From the NCBI GenBank assembly GCA_902788865.1, contig CADALZ010000030.1, positions 1-51,814 on the forward strand: a stretch of 51,814 nucleotides of DNA. The letters are read 5' to 3'. The stretch's first letter is position 1. Every line of letters starts with the position of its first letter. Of the stretch, positions 7,710-17,114 are shown piece by piece. Made by a program: the position numbers and the translations under genes. Under the pieces are notes generated by a model. The model was not told the origin of the DNA. It did no database searches and saw nothing but the letters and a program-made list of their open reading frames with translations. The DNA is from an uncultured Bacteroidales bacterium (GTDB taxonomy: Bacteria; Bacteroidota; Bacteroidia; Bacteroidales; Bacteroidaceae).

Positions 7710-8780
7710 ATGGCAGAATTAGTTCTTAAAACATTCCAGTGCAAGAAATGTGGTTATCCAATTTCTCAACCTGGTCCTTTTGTAGGTGAAGTACGTTGTC
7801 CCAAGTGTGGACAGAACCACATGAACCCATTGTATGAGGAGAAGAGCGTTCCTGTACCAGAGCGTATCATCCCATTCAAAACGGACGAAGAAGCATTTAG
7901 TAAATCGTTGGTTAATCGTCTGATTAACACGGACTATGTTCCTAAAGACATTTTTGAGTGTATTACACCCGACAGCCTGATTCAGACTTACCTGCCTATG
8001 TATCTTTACGAAGGCAAATACCAGTCCTCATGGTCGTGCGATGTAGCATACGAGGCAACAGAAATTGGCACGAATCTTAGCGGTGACCGTCTGAAGGAAA
8101 AGAAAGTGAAGAAGTTTCGTACTACCAGCGGCACATCACAGGGAAATTTTGCATTCCTCTGCTTGGCTCATGAAGACGATGACATTCCCCAGGAATTGCG
8201 TGAGTTTACATCCACATTCCCATATCATATTCAAGACTCTAAGCCCTTTGACCCCACGATGTTAGATCCAAAGGTGCAGACGCTGTTCTTTAATGCTGAC
8301 TCGGACGTGGTTTGGAATAAATATGGTGATAGCCTTGTCGGACAGTTTGCAGAGCAGGCTGCCAAGAATCAGCTGAATGGACAGGAAATCAAGAATTTCC
8401 ATGTATCGTCGTCCTACGACCTAAAACATGATGGTCGTAACGTCATGGTGCCTTTCTGGTTCGTATACTATGGCTACAAAGGACAGACCCATTATTATAT
8501 GATGGATGGTCTTGGTGAACACGATGCCTATAGTACCCCTGTTGATTCTGAAGAGTTGGCAGCTGTCGAGAAGAACGAGAAAATAAAGAGCTACGTTACA
8601 TGGGCTTGTCTGTTGACACTCGTATTGTGGTACTTCTTCAATTTCTCTGTAGCCTTCTACTGCCTGATTGTATGGGGTATTGCCAAGTTGGGTGTCAACT
8701 GGTATATGAACAAGCAGACAAGACAATTGCTTGATGAGTCAAGAGAACAAAGACGCATCGCTGCTCAAAGACTTGGTTAA
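7710..8780 (+). CDS. Zinc-ribbon membrane protein (YdjG-like)
   Basis: This 356-residue protein begins with a zinc ribbon made of C11-x2-C14 and C30-x2-C33. A long soluble middle region without a recognised fold is followed by a hydrophobic segment at about 296-326 and a short basic helical tail (QTRQLLDESREQRRIAAQR). Proteins with this layout are often annotated as TFIIB-type zinc-ribbon or helicase-like, but nothing here supports a helicase. The pairing with an SPFH protein points to a YdjG-like membrane anchor. It is the last gene of the five-gene run and is followed at once by a strong terminator. Biochemical role not known. Confidence 0.8.
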   Translation: MAELVLKTFQCKKCGYPISQPGPFVGEVRCPKCGQNHMNPLYEEKSVPVPERIIPFKTDEEAFSKSLVNRLINTDYVPKDIFECITPDSLIQTYLPMYLYEGKYQSSWSCDVAYEATEIGTNLSGDRLKEKKVKKFRTTSGTSQGNFAFLCLAHEDDDIPQELREFTSTFPYHIQDSKPFDPTMLDPKVQTLFFNADSDVVWNKYGDSLVGQFAEQAAKNQLNGQEIKNFHVSSSYDLKHDGRNVMVPFWFVYYGYKGQTHYYMMDGLGEHDAYSTPVDSEELAAVEKNEKIKSYVTWACLLTLVLWYFFNFSVAFYCLIVWGIAKLGVNWYMNKQTRQLLDESREQRRIAAQRLG

Positions 8781-8784
8781 ATGG

Positions 8785-8830
8785 TTGTCTCCCTCTCCGT
8801 GTTTTAAAGAGAGGGAGACAATTCTTTTAT
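8785..8830 (+). terminator. Rho-independent terminator of the HerA-SPFH operon
   Basis: A perfect 13-bp stem, TTGTCTCCCTCTC (8785-8797) with GAGAGGGAGACAA (8809-8821), has an 11-nt loop and is followed by TTCTTTTA. It starts 5 bp after the stop codon of the last operon gene. It may also act on the opposite strand. Confidence 0.8.
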
Positions 8831-9186
8831 CGCTTCAACGTCCTTTTATGTTCCTGATTGATTTTAAACTGCTCCCTAAACCATTGCGCTATAGGCATCT
8901 GATTGATATGCAGGAACAGATTGCGCTTCTCGTCCCTTATCACCTGCGCCGAAACATTATCAGCAAGGGCATTCCGTCTATATTCATTAGAGTGAAGCCA
9001 ACCACTATAGTTTATAGTGTGCCCATGCAGCAGTTTCTCCGTCTGTTCCTCACTAAAACCGCATTGCAAAAATTCACGCTCCATGTTGAGGAACCGTTTG
9101 AAACTTGGGAACCATCTATAAGCCTTGTCTAAGAGACGCTTCAAGTTGCTCACCTCCTGCTGGTGCTGCTCATTTGCTCTGTTCAT
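8827..9186 (-). pseudogene. C-terminal fragment of a mobilization relaxase (MobV/Pre-like)
   Basis: The 119 residues match what I know of the tail of Bacteroidetes mobilization relaxases: a helical stretch (EQHQQEVSNLKRLLDKAYRW), then a FSEEQTEKLLHG segment, a YSGWLHSNEYRR block and the ending INQMPIAQWFREQ. The frame stays open upstream to 9231 (FAKRGNAKSARY) and then hits a stop, so the catalytic N-terminal part is missing. The nearest start codon at 9186 is probably incidental. The fragment marks the right border of the accessory island and suggests arrival on a mobilizable element. The family call is from remembered sequence pattern. Confidence 0.55.
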
Positions 9187-9296
9187 GTATCTTGCAGACT
9201 TTGCATTACCTCGCTTTGCGAACAGCGACCGTTATTTCCTCAATTTTCCTCGAAATGTCTTTTTATGTAGCGAACTGCGTTAATCATACAAAAATT

Positions 9297-9327
9297 TTTG
9301 CTACGTCAGTATTATTTCGTATCTTTG
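9297..9327 (+). promoter_or_regulatory. Bacteroidetes-type promoter of the two-component operon
   Basis: TTTG (9297-9300), a 19-bp spacer and TATCTTTG (9320-9327) match the -33/-7 consensus. The response-regulator start codon lies about 28 bp downstream. Confidence 0.75.
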
Positions 9328-9355
9328 CAGAACGTAACAATTCACTCACAATACA

Positions 9356-10069
9356 ATGATGGACAGAAAAAAGATTTTGGTTGTCGACGACGAACAAGAC
9401 TTATGCGACATAATAAAGATTAACCTCACAACGGCTGGCTACGATGCAGACATTGCCTACTCGTCGGAAGAAGCGTTGAGGAAAGATTTAACTATATACA
9501 ATCTTCTTCTGCTGGATGTCATGATGCCTGGAATTTCCGGCTTTCAGTTTGCCAAGATACTGAAAAACGACCGTCTGACGAAGGACATTCCAGTGATTTT
9601 CCTTACTGCCAAAGACACGGAAGACGACATGCTGAAAGGTTTCGACATTGGTGCAGACGACTATATTCCCAAACCTTTTTCAGTCAAGGAACTCATTGCG
9701 CGCGTCAATGCCGTGATAAACCGCACCTCGAAAAACAACAGCAGCAAGCCACTGAACGACGAATTTACAGACGACATAATATCGTTTAAGGGACTGACTA
9801 TCAATGCAAACCGCAAGGAAGTAACCATCGACGGCAATCCTGTGTCGTTCACACCGACCGAGCTCTACATGATGCAACTGTTTCTCTCGAAACGTGGAAC
9901 GGTATTCTCAAGACAGAAACTCATCGAGCTTGTATGGCCTGAGAACGTCATCGTTACAGACCGCACCATTGATGTCAACATCAACAGAATCAGGAAGAAA
10001 TTAGGCGACTATTCAAAACACACCATCACACGGCAAGGTTTTGGATATTATTTTGAGGAGAACATATAA
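9356..10069 (+). CDS. OmpR/PhoB-family response regulator (RprY-like)
   Basis: This 237-residue regulator has a receiver domain (about 5-120) with acidic pair D11-D12, phosphoacceptor D54 (LLLDVMMPG), T84 and K106. A winged-helix DNA-binding domain follows at about 145-237, with FTPTELYMMQLF and the recognition region DRTIDVNINRIRKKLG. It is full length for the family. It forms an operon with the histidine kinase 14 bp downstream and should be its partner. The overall sequence recalls RprY of Bacteroides. Either of two adjacent ATG codons (9356 or 9359) could be the start. Confidence 0.9.
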   Translation: MMDRKKILVVDDEQDLCDIIKINLTTAGYDADIAYSSEEALRKDLTIYNLLLLDVMMPGISGFQFAKILKNDRLTKDIPVIFLTAKDTEDDMLKGFDIGADDYIPKPFSVKELIARVNAVINRTSKNNSSKPLNDEFTDDIISFKGLTINANRKEVTIDGNPVSFTPTELYMMQLFLSKRGTVFSRQKLIELVWPENVIVTDRTIDVNINRIRKKLGDYSKHTITRQGFGYYFEENI

Positions 10070-10083
10070 ACGGAAACATATAT

Positions 10084-11004
10084 ATGTACATGAAAAAAAT
10101 GTCTGAAGGGCGAAAAATGTTCATTACCGTAATGAGCATTTTCATTGTCTATGCAGCCGTTTTCATCATCTTCGACGACTTCGACCGCAACAAATTGCTG
10201 CAGCTCGACGACGTAGCAGAAAGACACCTGCTTGCCTTTGCCGTGATAGTTGTAGTCATTCTCGGCTTCCTTCTTCACCATTATGCCCTGCGAATGGATG
10301 CGCGCATACGTCGCGAACAGACAAAGAAGGAAAAACTGACACGCCGGCAGATGACACAAAACATATCGCATGAGCTGAAAACTCCTGTCGCCAGCATTCT
10401 CGGATATACAGAAACCATCATCAACAACCCCGACATTGACGAGCCGACACGGCTTCAGTTCATCAAGCGATGCCACAAACAGGCTCAGCGACTGACAATG
10501 CTGCTTCAGGACATATCGACACTCAACCGCATCGACTATGCCGCAGAAATCATAGAAATGACACCTATCAACGTTTCTGAAATAATAAAGGAAGTTGTGC
10601 AGGAGACATCGTTTGCACTTGAGGAACAGCAGATGACACTGACAAACAATGTCCCCGACAATATCATAGTCAACGGAAATGCACCGCTGCTATACAGTAT
10701 TTTCCACAACCTTGCAGACAATTCAATAAAATATTCAGGCAAAAACACATCGATAACCATCAGTGCAACCGAACAAAACAACTACTGGAAATTTACGTTC
10801 AGCGACAACGGCAACGGCATACCACAGTCAGCACTGCCAAAAATATTCGAACGCTTCTATCGAATAGACAAGGGTCGCAGCCGGACTATGGGCGGCACAG
10901 GACTGGGACTTGCCATAGTGAAAAATGCCATAATGCTGCACGGCGGCAAAATCAGCGCATCAAGCAACAACGGATTACAATTCGATTTTACCTTGAAGAA
11001 ATAG
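10084..11004 (+). CDS. Short membrane sensor histidine kinase
   Basis: This 306-residue kinase has two membrane segments (about 13-30 and 49-67) separated by fewer than 20 residues, so almost no periplasmic sensor. A HisKA domain follows with the H-box SHELKTP (H96), then a HATPase domain with DNSIKYSG, DNGNGIP and GGTGLGLAIVKN. It is encoded just after its cognate response regulator. RprX of Bacteroides is, as I recall, considerably longer, so this is a compact relative that probably senses within the membrane or through a partner. The gene ends 6 bp from the convergent ispF gene. Confidence 0.88.
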   Translation: MYMKKMSEGRKMFITVMSIFIVYAAVFIIFDDFDRNKLLQLDDVAERHLLAFAVIVVVILGFLLHHYALRMDARIRREQTKKEKLTRRQMTQNISHELKTPVASILGYTETIINNPDIDEPTRLQFIKRCHKQAQRLTMLLQDISTLNRIDYAAEIIEMTPINVSEIIKEVVQETSFALEEQQMTLTNNVPDNIIVNGNAPLLYSIFHNLADNSIKYSGKNTSITISATEQNNYWKFTFSDNGNGIPQSALPKIFERFYRIDKGRSRTMGGTGLGLAIVKNAIMLHGGKISASSNNGLQFDFTLKK

Positions 11005-11010
11005 AATAAT

Positions 11011-11508
11011 TTACATTGAAGAAGTAGAATAAATCAGCGCAACAGCCGACGCAGAGATGCCTTCCTGCCTGCCGGTAAATCCAAGTTTCTCTGTCGTTGT
11101 TGCCTTTATTGATATCTGGTCGGCAGCAACTCCACACACAGATGCCATCGTTTCTGCCATTTCGGGTATATGACGGCTCAACTTGGGTCTTTCTGCGCAT
11201 ACCGTCGCATCTATGTTTCCAAGTTCATAGCCTTTCTCTCGCAGCATCTCCATTGTTTTTCGCAATATTATCTTGCTGTCCATGCCTTCCGTTTCTGCAG
11301 ACGTATCAGGGAAATGAAAACCTATATCGCGCATGTTGGCAGCACCGAGCATGGCATCGCAGACAGCATGTATCAGCACATCGGCATCGCTGTGCCCAAG
11401 CAAACCATGCGTATGCTCTATCTTTATGCCGCCAAGCCACAGTTCCCTGCCCTCGACAAGCTGATGGACATCATATCCATACCCTATGCGAAAACCAAAA
11501 TCAGCCAT
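11011..11508 (-). CDS. ispF: 2-C-methyl-D-erythritol 2,4-cyclodiphosphate synthase
   Basis: This 165-residue cytoplasmic enzyme makes the cyclic diphosphate of the non-mevalonate isoprenoid pathway. Metal ligands D13 and H15 sit in GYGYDVHQL and H47 in GHSDADVLIHAV; the C-terminal EKLGFTGRQEGISA block is also typical. The start codon directly abuts the stop of porV with no gap, so translation is probably coupled. The order porU-porV-ispF is the same as I know from Porphyromonas. Confidence 0.95.
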   Translation of the reverse strand: MADFGFRIGYGYDVHQLVEGRELWLGGIKIEHTHGLLGHSDADVLIHAVCDAMLGAANMRDIGFHFPDTSAETEGMDSKIILRKTMEMLREKGYELGNIDATVCAERPKLSRHIPEMAETMASVCGVAADQISIKATTTEKLGFTGRQEGISASAVALIYSTSSM

Positions 11509-12684
11509 TTATCTGCGTTTGAACAAGTCCTTGATTCCATCCATGTCAAACGACAGTGTGAAGCGCAAAGTCTGGTCAAGCGGATTGCTCTTTGCTGTCG
11601 CAATGACATAGCCTGCATCCAGCGAGAAAACGCTCATCCTGAAACCAGCACCGACAGTGAAATATTTTCTGTTACCCTTCGTTTCACTCTCGTGGTGGTA
11701 TCCGGCACGTATGGCAAACTGGTCGTGGTAAACATACTCGGCACCTACGCTCCACTGTATTTCCTCCAACTCCTCCTCGAAGCCACGCGGAGCATCGCCG
11801 AAACTCTTGAAGATACCAGAAATAGACGACACGTCGTAGTAGTCTTTCTGCACGCGCTGCTGATAGTCTTCCAGACTCTCGCCCTCTTCCTGCTTCGGAT
11901 AGGTAGGAACAAGAAGTTTGTTGGCATCTGCTGCTATGGTGAAACGGTTGTATTCGTCGATAGGAATCATGAGCGACGCTCCCAGACGCAGGTTTGTAGG
12001 AATAAACTCCGAGTTGTCGCTGCCTCCGAAGTTAATCTTCGAACCAATATTAGAGATATTCATACCAAGTCCCAACTGGCACTCGCGCGAACCGAGATTG
12101 AGATAGTTCTGATAGTACAGCGACAGGTCGGCTGCAAAGGCAGAGCCTGGCGATGTGTCTTCCGTATAGTCGTAGGTGAGGTCAGAATATATCCATCTCA
12201 CTGCCGCACCAAGCGAAAATGTTTCCGAAAGCATGAGCGAATATCCCAAGTCAACCGACATTTCATAAGGATTTATCGTCATGTCTGAGCCGCCGTCCAT
12301 AGAACTTCTGGTGTAAACCTCGCCGAGCGAGAAATAGCGCAGCGAGCCGCTGATGGCAGAATAGTCGCCTATGCGGTAGTAGCCGGCAAGATAAGCCAGG
12401 TCCATGTCGCTTACCAACTGACGCAACCAAGGCGTATAGTTGAGTGCGACACCGGCACGCGAGATAGTGAACGGATATTTTGCCGGATTCCAGTATTGCG
12501 ACACTACGTCTGGGTCGGTAGCCACGCCGGCGTCACCCATACCGGCTGCACGGGCGTCTGGTGCTATCGACTGCGATGTTACCGACGTATTGATAGGGTT
12601 GAAAATGTCTTCTTTCTGTGCCATTGCCGTCGTTACCGACATTAGCAAGAGAGCCAGAGTCATGTATATTACTTTCTTTTTCAT
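11509..12684 (-). CDS. porV: Type IX secretion outer-membrane protein PorV
   Basis: This 391-residue FadL-like beta-barrel has a signal peptide (MKKKVIYMTLALLLMSVTTAMAQ region) and the PorV opening with PDARAAGMGDAGVATDPD and YWNPAKYPF. PorV carries cargo from the translocon to the PorU sortase in the outer membrane. The C-terminal strand ends RFTLSFDM before a short basic tail. It lies between porU and ispF on the same strand, 66 bp after porU. The assignment is confident from length, motifs and context. Confidence 0.93.
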   Translation of the reverse strand: MKKKVIYMTLALLLMSVTTAMAQKEDIFNPINTSVTSQSIAPDARAAGMGDAGVATDPDVVSQYWNPAKYPFTISRAGVALNYTPWLRQLVSDMDLAYLAGYYRIGDYSAISGSLRYFSLGEVYTRSSMDGGSDMTINPYEMSVDLGYSLMLSETFSLGAAVRWIYSDLTYDYTEDTSPGSAFAADLSLYYQNYLNLGSRECQLGLGMNISNIGSKINFGGSDNSEFIPTNLRLGASLMIPIDEYNRFTIAADANKLLVPTYPKQEEGESLEDYQQRVQKDYYDVSSISGIFKSFGDAPRGFEEELEEIQWSVGAEYVYHDQFAIRAGYHHESETKGNRKYFTVGAGFRMSVFSLDAGYVIATAKSNPLDQTLRFTLSFDMDGIKDLFKRR

Positions 12685-12750
12685 CTTCTTGTCTTGTGTA
12701 TGTATGATTTCTTCGTATGGTTCAAGTAAATATATAAACGCAGAATAACT

Positions 12751-15700
12751 CTATTTATTGTTTATTACTATCAATTTCTTTGCCTTCGACACCTGTTTGC
12801 CACCGTCGCTGCTCACGAGCACGCGGTAGAGATAGACTCCCGTTTGCAGTTTCTGTCCGCCGTCGACAGTGAGGTCCCAGTCTATTGTGTATGCAGCGTT
12901 GGCTGTAACGCCTCCCTCACTGTGCTTCCACAGCAATCGTCCCGAAGTGTCGAATATCTCCAGTTCGACGTCTATCTGGCTGCCCATGCGGTCATGGCTT
13001 ATTATGAATGTCGTCGACGTTGTTGCCGGATTGTTCGTACAGTCAACACTGTACAGCGACGGTGTCAGTCCCTTCACTACATTGAACGACAGTGTTGCCG
13101 TCGACGAGTTGTTCTGCACATCCCACGCACGGAACTTCAGTTGGTGTCTGCCCGGCTCGAGTTCTGGTATATAATAATGTGTACTGCCAGTCGTATAGCT
13201 TCCGTAGTCGAAACGGAAATTATCGTTCAGCGAATATGTCCGTGCCATTTCGCCGTCTATTATCAGCTCCATATCGTGTCCGATGCCTGTTCCCGACGCA
13301 TTGATACCGTCCTTGTCGGTTATCTGCGCAACGAAATACGGCGTGCAGTTTACGTCGCCTCCATCTGTAAACGATGGCGAATTGAGGTAGCAATATATTG
13401 ACGGACCAATCGAGTCGTTAGTCATGGTGCCAGTTCCGCCTACTATGAAACTGTTTGTTTCTCCGTGTGCTGTCAGCCGGTGGTCGTCGGTCGTGGCATG
13501 AATGGTCAGCTGTCCTGTTTCGTTGGCATAGTTAATATCGAGCGGAACAGCCAGCGAGAACGAGAAGCGACCGTTTTTCACATCGTCGGAACCGTTGAAC
13601 AGCATCTTCGGACGGTCTTTGAACGTGAACGGATTTGTAGTCTGCTGCGGATGATTCATCTTGCATACAATCGTTTCTTCGGTGTCGCGTACCGTTGCTG
13701 TCATCTGTCCGTTGAAATTGCTGACAGTCTCTCCACCATATTCTATGTGTCCGCTTATCTTTGCTATAGTGCCTGCTTGCAGCTGTGGGTAGTCGGCTGG
13801 GCGCAAATCCTTTATTTTCACACCGTTGATACTGTCCACCACAACATCGTATGTAGGCAGGTGCAGTGCCATTGCGGGGTCGCCGAGCAGATGATAGTGT
13901 ATGTCGTTGACATCCCTGCCGTTGATATTATTTTTCGACAGTCGCACGGCATCGCCAAGTCGCAGTGGCTTGCCGTCGCTGTCAAGACTCAGCGCATATC
14001 TCATAAACACGCTGTTCATCTTCTTGTTTCTGTCCTGATAGACAGTGCGCGACGTGCTGTAGACAGCCACTGCGCCGCCCTTCTTGTTCAGCACAGCCTC
14101 CTCACCTATCGTTGCCATGCTTGCGTCGAACGGCATGATGTCGCATGCATTGATGACCCATAAGGGCAGGTTGGCATTCTGGAAGTTCTGGAAGTCGTCG
14201 AGCACGAGCACTCGTTCATGCGACATGCTCGACTCGCTGCCGTGTCCGGCATAGTTCATTATCAGTGCACCATTTGCCTGCTGCTGCTTCACTATGTTCT
14301 CAATGTCTGGATAGCGGTTGCCTGTCGACGATGTCTCACGCGTATAGGCATCCCACATCACCTTCTTTATCATGTATGCAGGATGGGCTTTCCTCACTTC
14401 TTCAGCCACGTCGTTGATGTCTCTCATGTGCGTGTTCACATTCGAGAGTTTAGGATCGTCGTCGCCCATAAACATTATGGTGTTCTGCCAGTCGCCCGAG
14501 TTTTTGTTCTCCATGTATGCGATGGTCTTGTCGGTCATTGTGCGAGCCTCTTCCTCAGTCCTGACAGGGAAGCGTCCAACGCCTACATCCACCTTGTCGC
14601 TTACCGTAGGACTGATACCCTCGCCGTCGTCGAGCAGTGCAAACCAGCTGTCGTTGACGTAGCACGAGAACTCGCTGATAGAGTTTTCACTTTCGTATGC
14701 CAGCAGGAAGTCGTCGGGCGAAGTCAGTCGCCAGTCGCTGCTAAGCATGCGGTTGTCCCAAGCGCAGTCGCCATAGAGCAACAGGTATTTCGGCATGTCT
14801 GCCTCGCTCTCGGCTCGGTCGTATAGCATCTTCATGTACCTGCGGTAGGCGTTGGCATCGGGCGTGCCGCTTGAGAACTCGTTGTACAGTTCGTCTGCCG
14901 GCACGATGTTCACTCTCATATTGTCGTTAGCCCTGTGGTATTCCGCCAGACGTTCTGCCTGCGACCTCAGCACCTGTGTCGTTGGTATGATGATGACCAT
15001 GTCTGCCTGCCCGTGAGCATGCAGGTCTTGGTTTGTTATGTTGTGTACATATTCCGGTGTCGGCAGTTGTGCCGTAGTCAGGCGTGGCATTGGGCGCGGC
15101 GTGGCAAACGTGGCTGTAATGTAGTCTACGCGTGCCGTTCCACCCTGCGTTGTCGTTATGCTGACGGTATTGGTTTCCTTCATGTTGTCAACCTTGAAAG
15201 CCATAGCCTTCAGCGCTGCCCTGTCGAGCGACGAGCGTGTCGTCAGCGTCATTGTTCCGAGCGTAGAGTCGTTGAGTGCTATGCTCACTGTGGTATTGTT
15301 TTCTGCCGACATGCTAACGTACAGTGTTCCCCTGCTTATGCCAGACGGCACCGTCAGCTCGCATTTCTTTGTCTTTCCTACAGTTATGGGGTCGCTTTCG
15401 TAGAGGTTTCTGCCACCGTGATACCATGCATAGTTGTCTACTTCGCGCAGCGAGTGATAGTCGTCGTTGGCAGGATAGAAACTGCCGGCGAAGGCGAGCG
15501 AGTCGACCGTCAGCGGCTCCGTATCGCTTTGCGTTATGAGATAATAACCATAGTCGCTGTACGGGTTGCGTACTCGCGTGCTGTCGGTAGGGCTTTTCCA
15601 CGATACGGGTCCTTTGGCGTAGAACAGGCGACGGTTGCCTGCCTTGTATGTCGGCACTTCCTTCAGGTCGTCGGTTGCGATAAGTCCGTCGGCGTCAAAC

Positions 15701-16308
15701 TTCTCGTTTTGCAGGTTGCCGCCGTAGCCGTATATCTTCACTTTGCTTATATCGGAGAATCCTGCCTGACTCACGAGGGCGTCGGTCAGCTGGTAGACAC
15801 CGCTTGCCGGCACGCGTATCTTTGCCCACTTGCCTTCAGCCAGCACCGAGTGTGCCGCGTATCTCTCGCTTCGTGTGCTTTCCGCGCGCCTGATGCTTCT
15901 TCGCTCCGAGCGCTTCAGCGGTGCCGATTCCACGTTGAGCATGAAGCTGACGAGTATCTGCTTCTTGCCGTTTCTCATCACCAGCGGCACAAACGACACG
16001 TCGAGGTATCCCTTGCGGCGGTTTATGCTGACGTGGGTTTCTATATCCGGCATTTCCTTCAGCGGCATGCCCGATATCGAGTCGTAGCGTGCTGCCTCGC
16101 CTGCCGTCATGTCGAGAAACTCCGGATAGCGCAGGCTTACGCTGTATGTTGAGTCGGCATAGTGCTCACCGAGCGGCATGCTGTAGCTGAAACGCGGCAG
16201 CAGACTGTCTATGCGCACTTCCTCTGCCGTGAGGTTGAAAAACCGCTGTGCACCGACGGTGTTCCATGCACATGCGAGCATTATTATCGTGAGTAGCTTT
16301 TTCATCAT
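12751..16308 (-). CDS. porU: Type IX secretion sortase PorU (C25 peptidase)
   Basis: This 1185-residue protein has a signal peptide (about 1-20, ending VGAQ), a long N-terminal prodomain, and a gingipain-type C25 domain. The catalytic pair is visible: H689 in YAGHGSES and C722 in VINACDIM. An Ig-like region follows. The end has the type IX C-terminal-domain pattern (GVYLYRVLVSSDGGKQVSK), which PorU is known to keep. PorU removes C-terminal signals from secreted cargo at the cell surface and attaches A-LPS. Length and context next to porV agree with the family. No cargo protein with such a domain was noticed elsewhere in the window. Confidence 0.93.
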   Translation of the reverse strand: MMKKLLTIIMLACAWNTVGAQRFFNLTAEEVRIDSLLPRFSYSMPLGEHYADSTYSVSLRYPEFLDMTAGEAARYDSISGMPLKEMPDIETHVSINRRKGYLDVSFVPLVMRNGKKQILVSFMLNVESAPLKRSERRSIRRAESTRSERYAAHSVLAEGKWAKIRVPASGVYQLTDALVSQAGFSDISKVKIYGYGGNLQNEKFDADGLIATDDLKEVPTYKAGNRRLFYAKGPVSWKSPTDSTRVRNPYSDYGYYLITQSDTEPLTVDSLAFAGSFYPANDDYHSLREVDNYAWYHGGRNLYESDPITVGKTKKCELTVPSGISRGTLYVSMSAENNTTVSIALNDSTLGTMTLTTRSSLDRAALKAMAFKVDNMKETNTVSITTTQGGTARVDYITATFATPRPMPRLTTAQLPTPEYVHNITNQDLHAHGQADMVIIIPTTQVLRSQAERLAEYHRANDNMRVNIVPADELYNEFSSGTPDANAYRRYMKMLYDRAESEADMPKYLLLYGDCAWDNRMLSSDWRLTSPDDFLLAYESENSISEFSCYVNDSWFALLDDGEGISPTVSDKVDVGVGRFPVRTEEEARTMTDKTIAYMENKNSGDWQNTIMFMGDDDPKLSNVNTHMRDINDVAEEVRKAHPAYMIKKVMWDAYTRETSSTGNRYPDIENIVKQQQANGALIMNYAGHGSESSMSHERVLVLDDFQNFQNANLPLWVINACDIMPFDASMATIGEEAVLNKKGGAVAVYSTSRTVYQDRNKKMNSVFMRYALSLDSDGKPLRLGDAVRLSKNNINGRDVNDIHYHLLGDPAMALHLPTYDVVVDSINGVKIKDLRPADYPQLQAGTIAKISGHIEYGGETVSNFNGQMTATVRDTEETIVCKMNHPQQTTNPFTFKDRPKMLFNGSDDVKNGRFSFSLAVPLDINYANETGQLTIHATTDDHRLTAHGETNSFIVGGTGTMTNDSIGPSIYCYLNSPSFTDGGDVNCTPYFVAQITDKDGINASGTGIGHDMELIIDGEMARTYSLNDNFRFDYGSYTTGSTHYYIPELEPGRHQLKFRAWDVQNNSSTATLSFNVVKGLTPSLYSVDCTNNPATTSTTFIISHDRMGSQIDVELEIFDTSGRLLWKHSEGGVTANAAYTIDWDLTVDGGQKLQTGVYLYRVLVSSDGGKQVSKAKKLIVINNK

Positions 16309-16365
16309 AACATCTTTTATAACGGAAAAACTTGCTGTTTATTGTCTTTTATCGCATAACACCCT

Positions 16366-16983
16366 TTACTTCACATTGAATTCCAGCACTTTCTCGTCTT
16401 CTATGTATCCCTCCAGGTGGTCGTCTATCTTCACTGGTCCCACGCCTACGGGCGTGCCGGTATACAGCAGGTCGCCTGTCTTCAGCGTGAAATACTGGCT
16501 GATGTAGCTCACTATCTCGTCTACCTTGAAGAGCATGTCCGACGAGCAGCCCTGCTGCACGGTCTGTCCGTTTATGTCGAGGTGGAAATGTATAGCCTGT
16601 ATGTCGCGGTAGCGGTCTATCGGTTTCCACTGCCCTATGACCGCCGAACCGTCGAATCCTTTGGCTATCTCCCACGGGTGCCCAGCCTTCTTCAGTCGTG
16701 CCTGCACGTCGCGGGCAGTGAAATCGATGCCTACCGTTACGGCATCGTAGTATCTATGGGCAAACCTCACGGGTATGCTCTTGCCCAGACGGCATATCCT
16801 CACCACGAGCTCTGTCTCATGGTCTATGCGTCCCATTTCTTCAGGCAGGAAAAACGGCTTGCCGTCCTTCAGCAGTGCCGAGTCGGCTTTGGTAAATATC
16901 ACAGGCTCGGCAGTGCGCTCGAAGCCACGTCCCATCTCTTCGTTGTGCTTGGCATAGTTCATGCCTATGGCAAAAATCTTCAT
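16366..16983 (-). CDS. Fumarylacetoacetate hydrolase (FAH) family protein
   Basis: This 205-residue single-domain protein starts MKIFAIGMNYAKHNEE and contains the FAH-fold metal-binding pattern around DHETELVVRI, the FTARDVQ segment and GDLLYTGTPVGVGPV near the end. Small FAH proteins act as hydrolases, decarboxylases or tautomerases on oxo-acids (acylpyruvases, for example); the substrate here is not evident. The start at 16983 is chosen over an upstream in-frame ATG at 17088 because family homology begins at MKIFAIG. It stands upstream of porU on the same strand. Confidence 0.85.
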   Translation of the reverse strand: MKIFAIGMNYAKHNEEMGRGFERTAEPVIFTKADSALLKDGKPFFLPEEMGRIDHETELVVRICRLGKSIPVRFAHRYYDAVTVGIDFTARDVQARLKKAGHPWEIAKGFDGSAVIGQWKPIDRYRDIQAIHFHLDINGQTVQQGCSSDMLFKVDEIVSYISQYFTLKTGDLLYTGTPVGVGPVKIDDHLEGYIEDEKVLEFNVK

Positions 16984-17114
16984 TGCTGTAATCGTTTTTA
17001 TGTATGTATTCTGTCGCTGCACCACGCAACGACGGTTTATGGTTACAAAATTACATAATTCCCGACTAATACCATCATAACGTAACATTTTTTAGGAGAA
17101 AGAATGATAATGTG

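Noticed and set aside
11170-12288. 372-residue plus-strand frame opposite ispF and porV
   Set aside because: Antisense shadow; both minus-strand genes are well recognised.
12844-16152. Long plus-strand frames opposite porU (up to 405 residues)
   Set aside because: They are antisense shadows of the high-GC third positions of porU; composition is Cys/Arg/Val-rich without domains.
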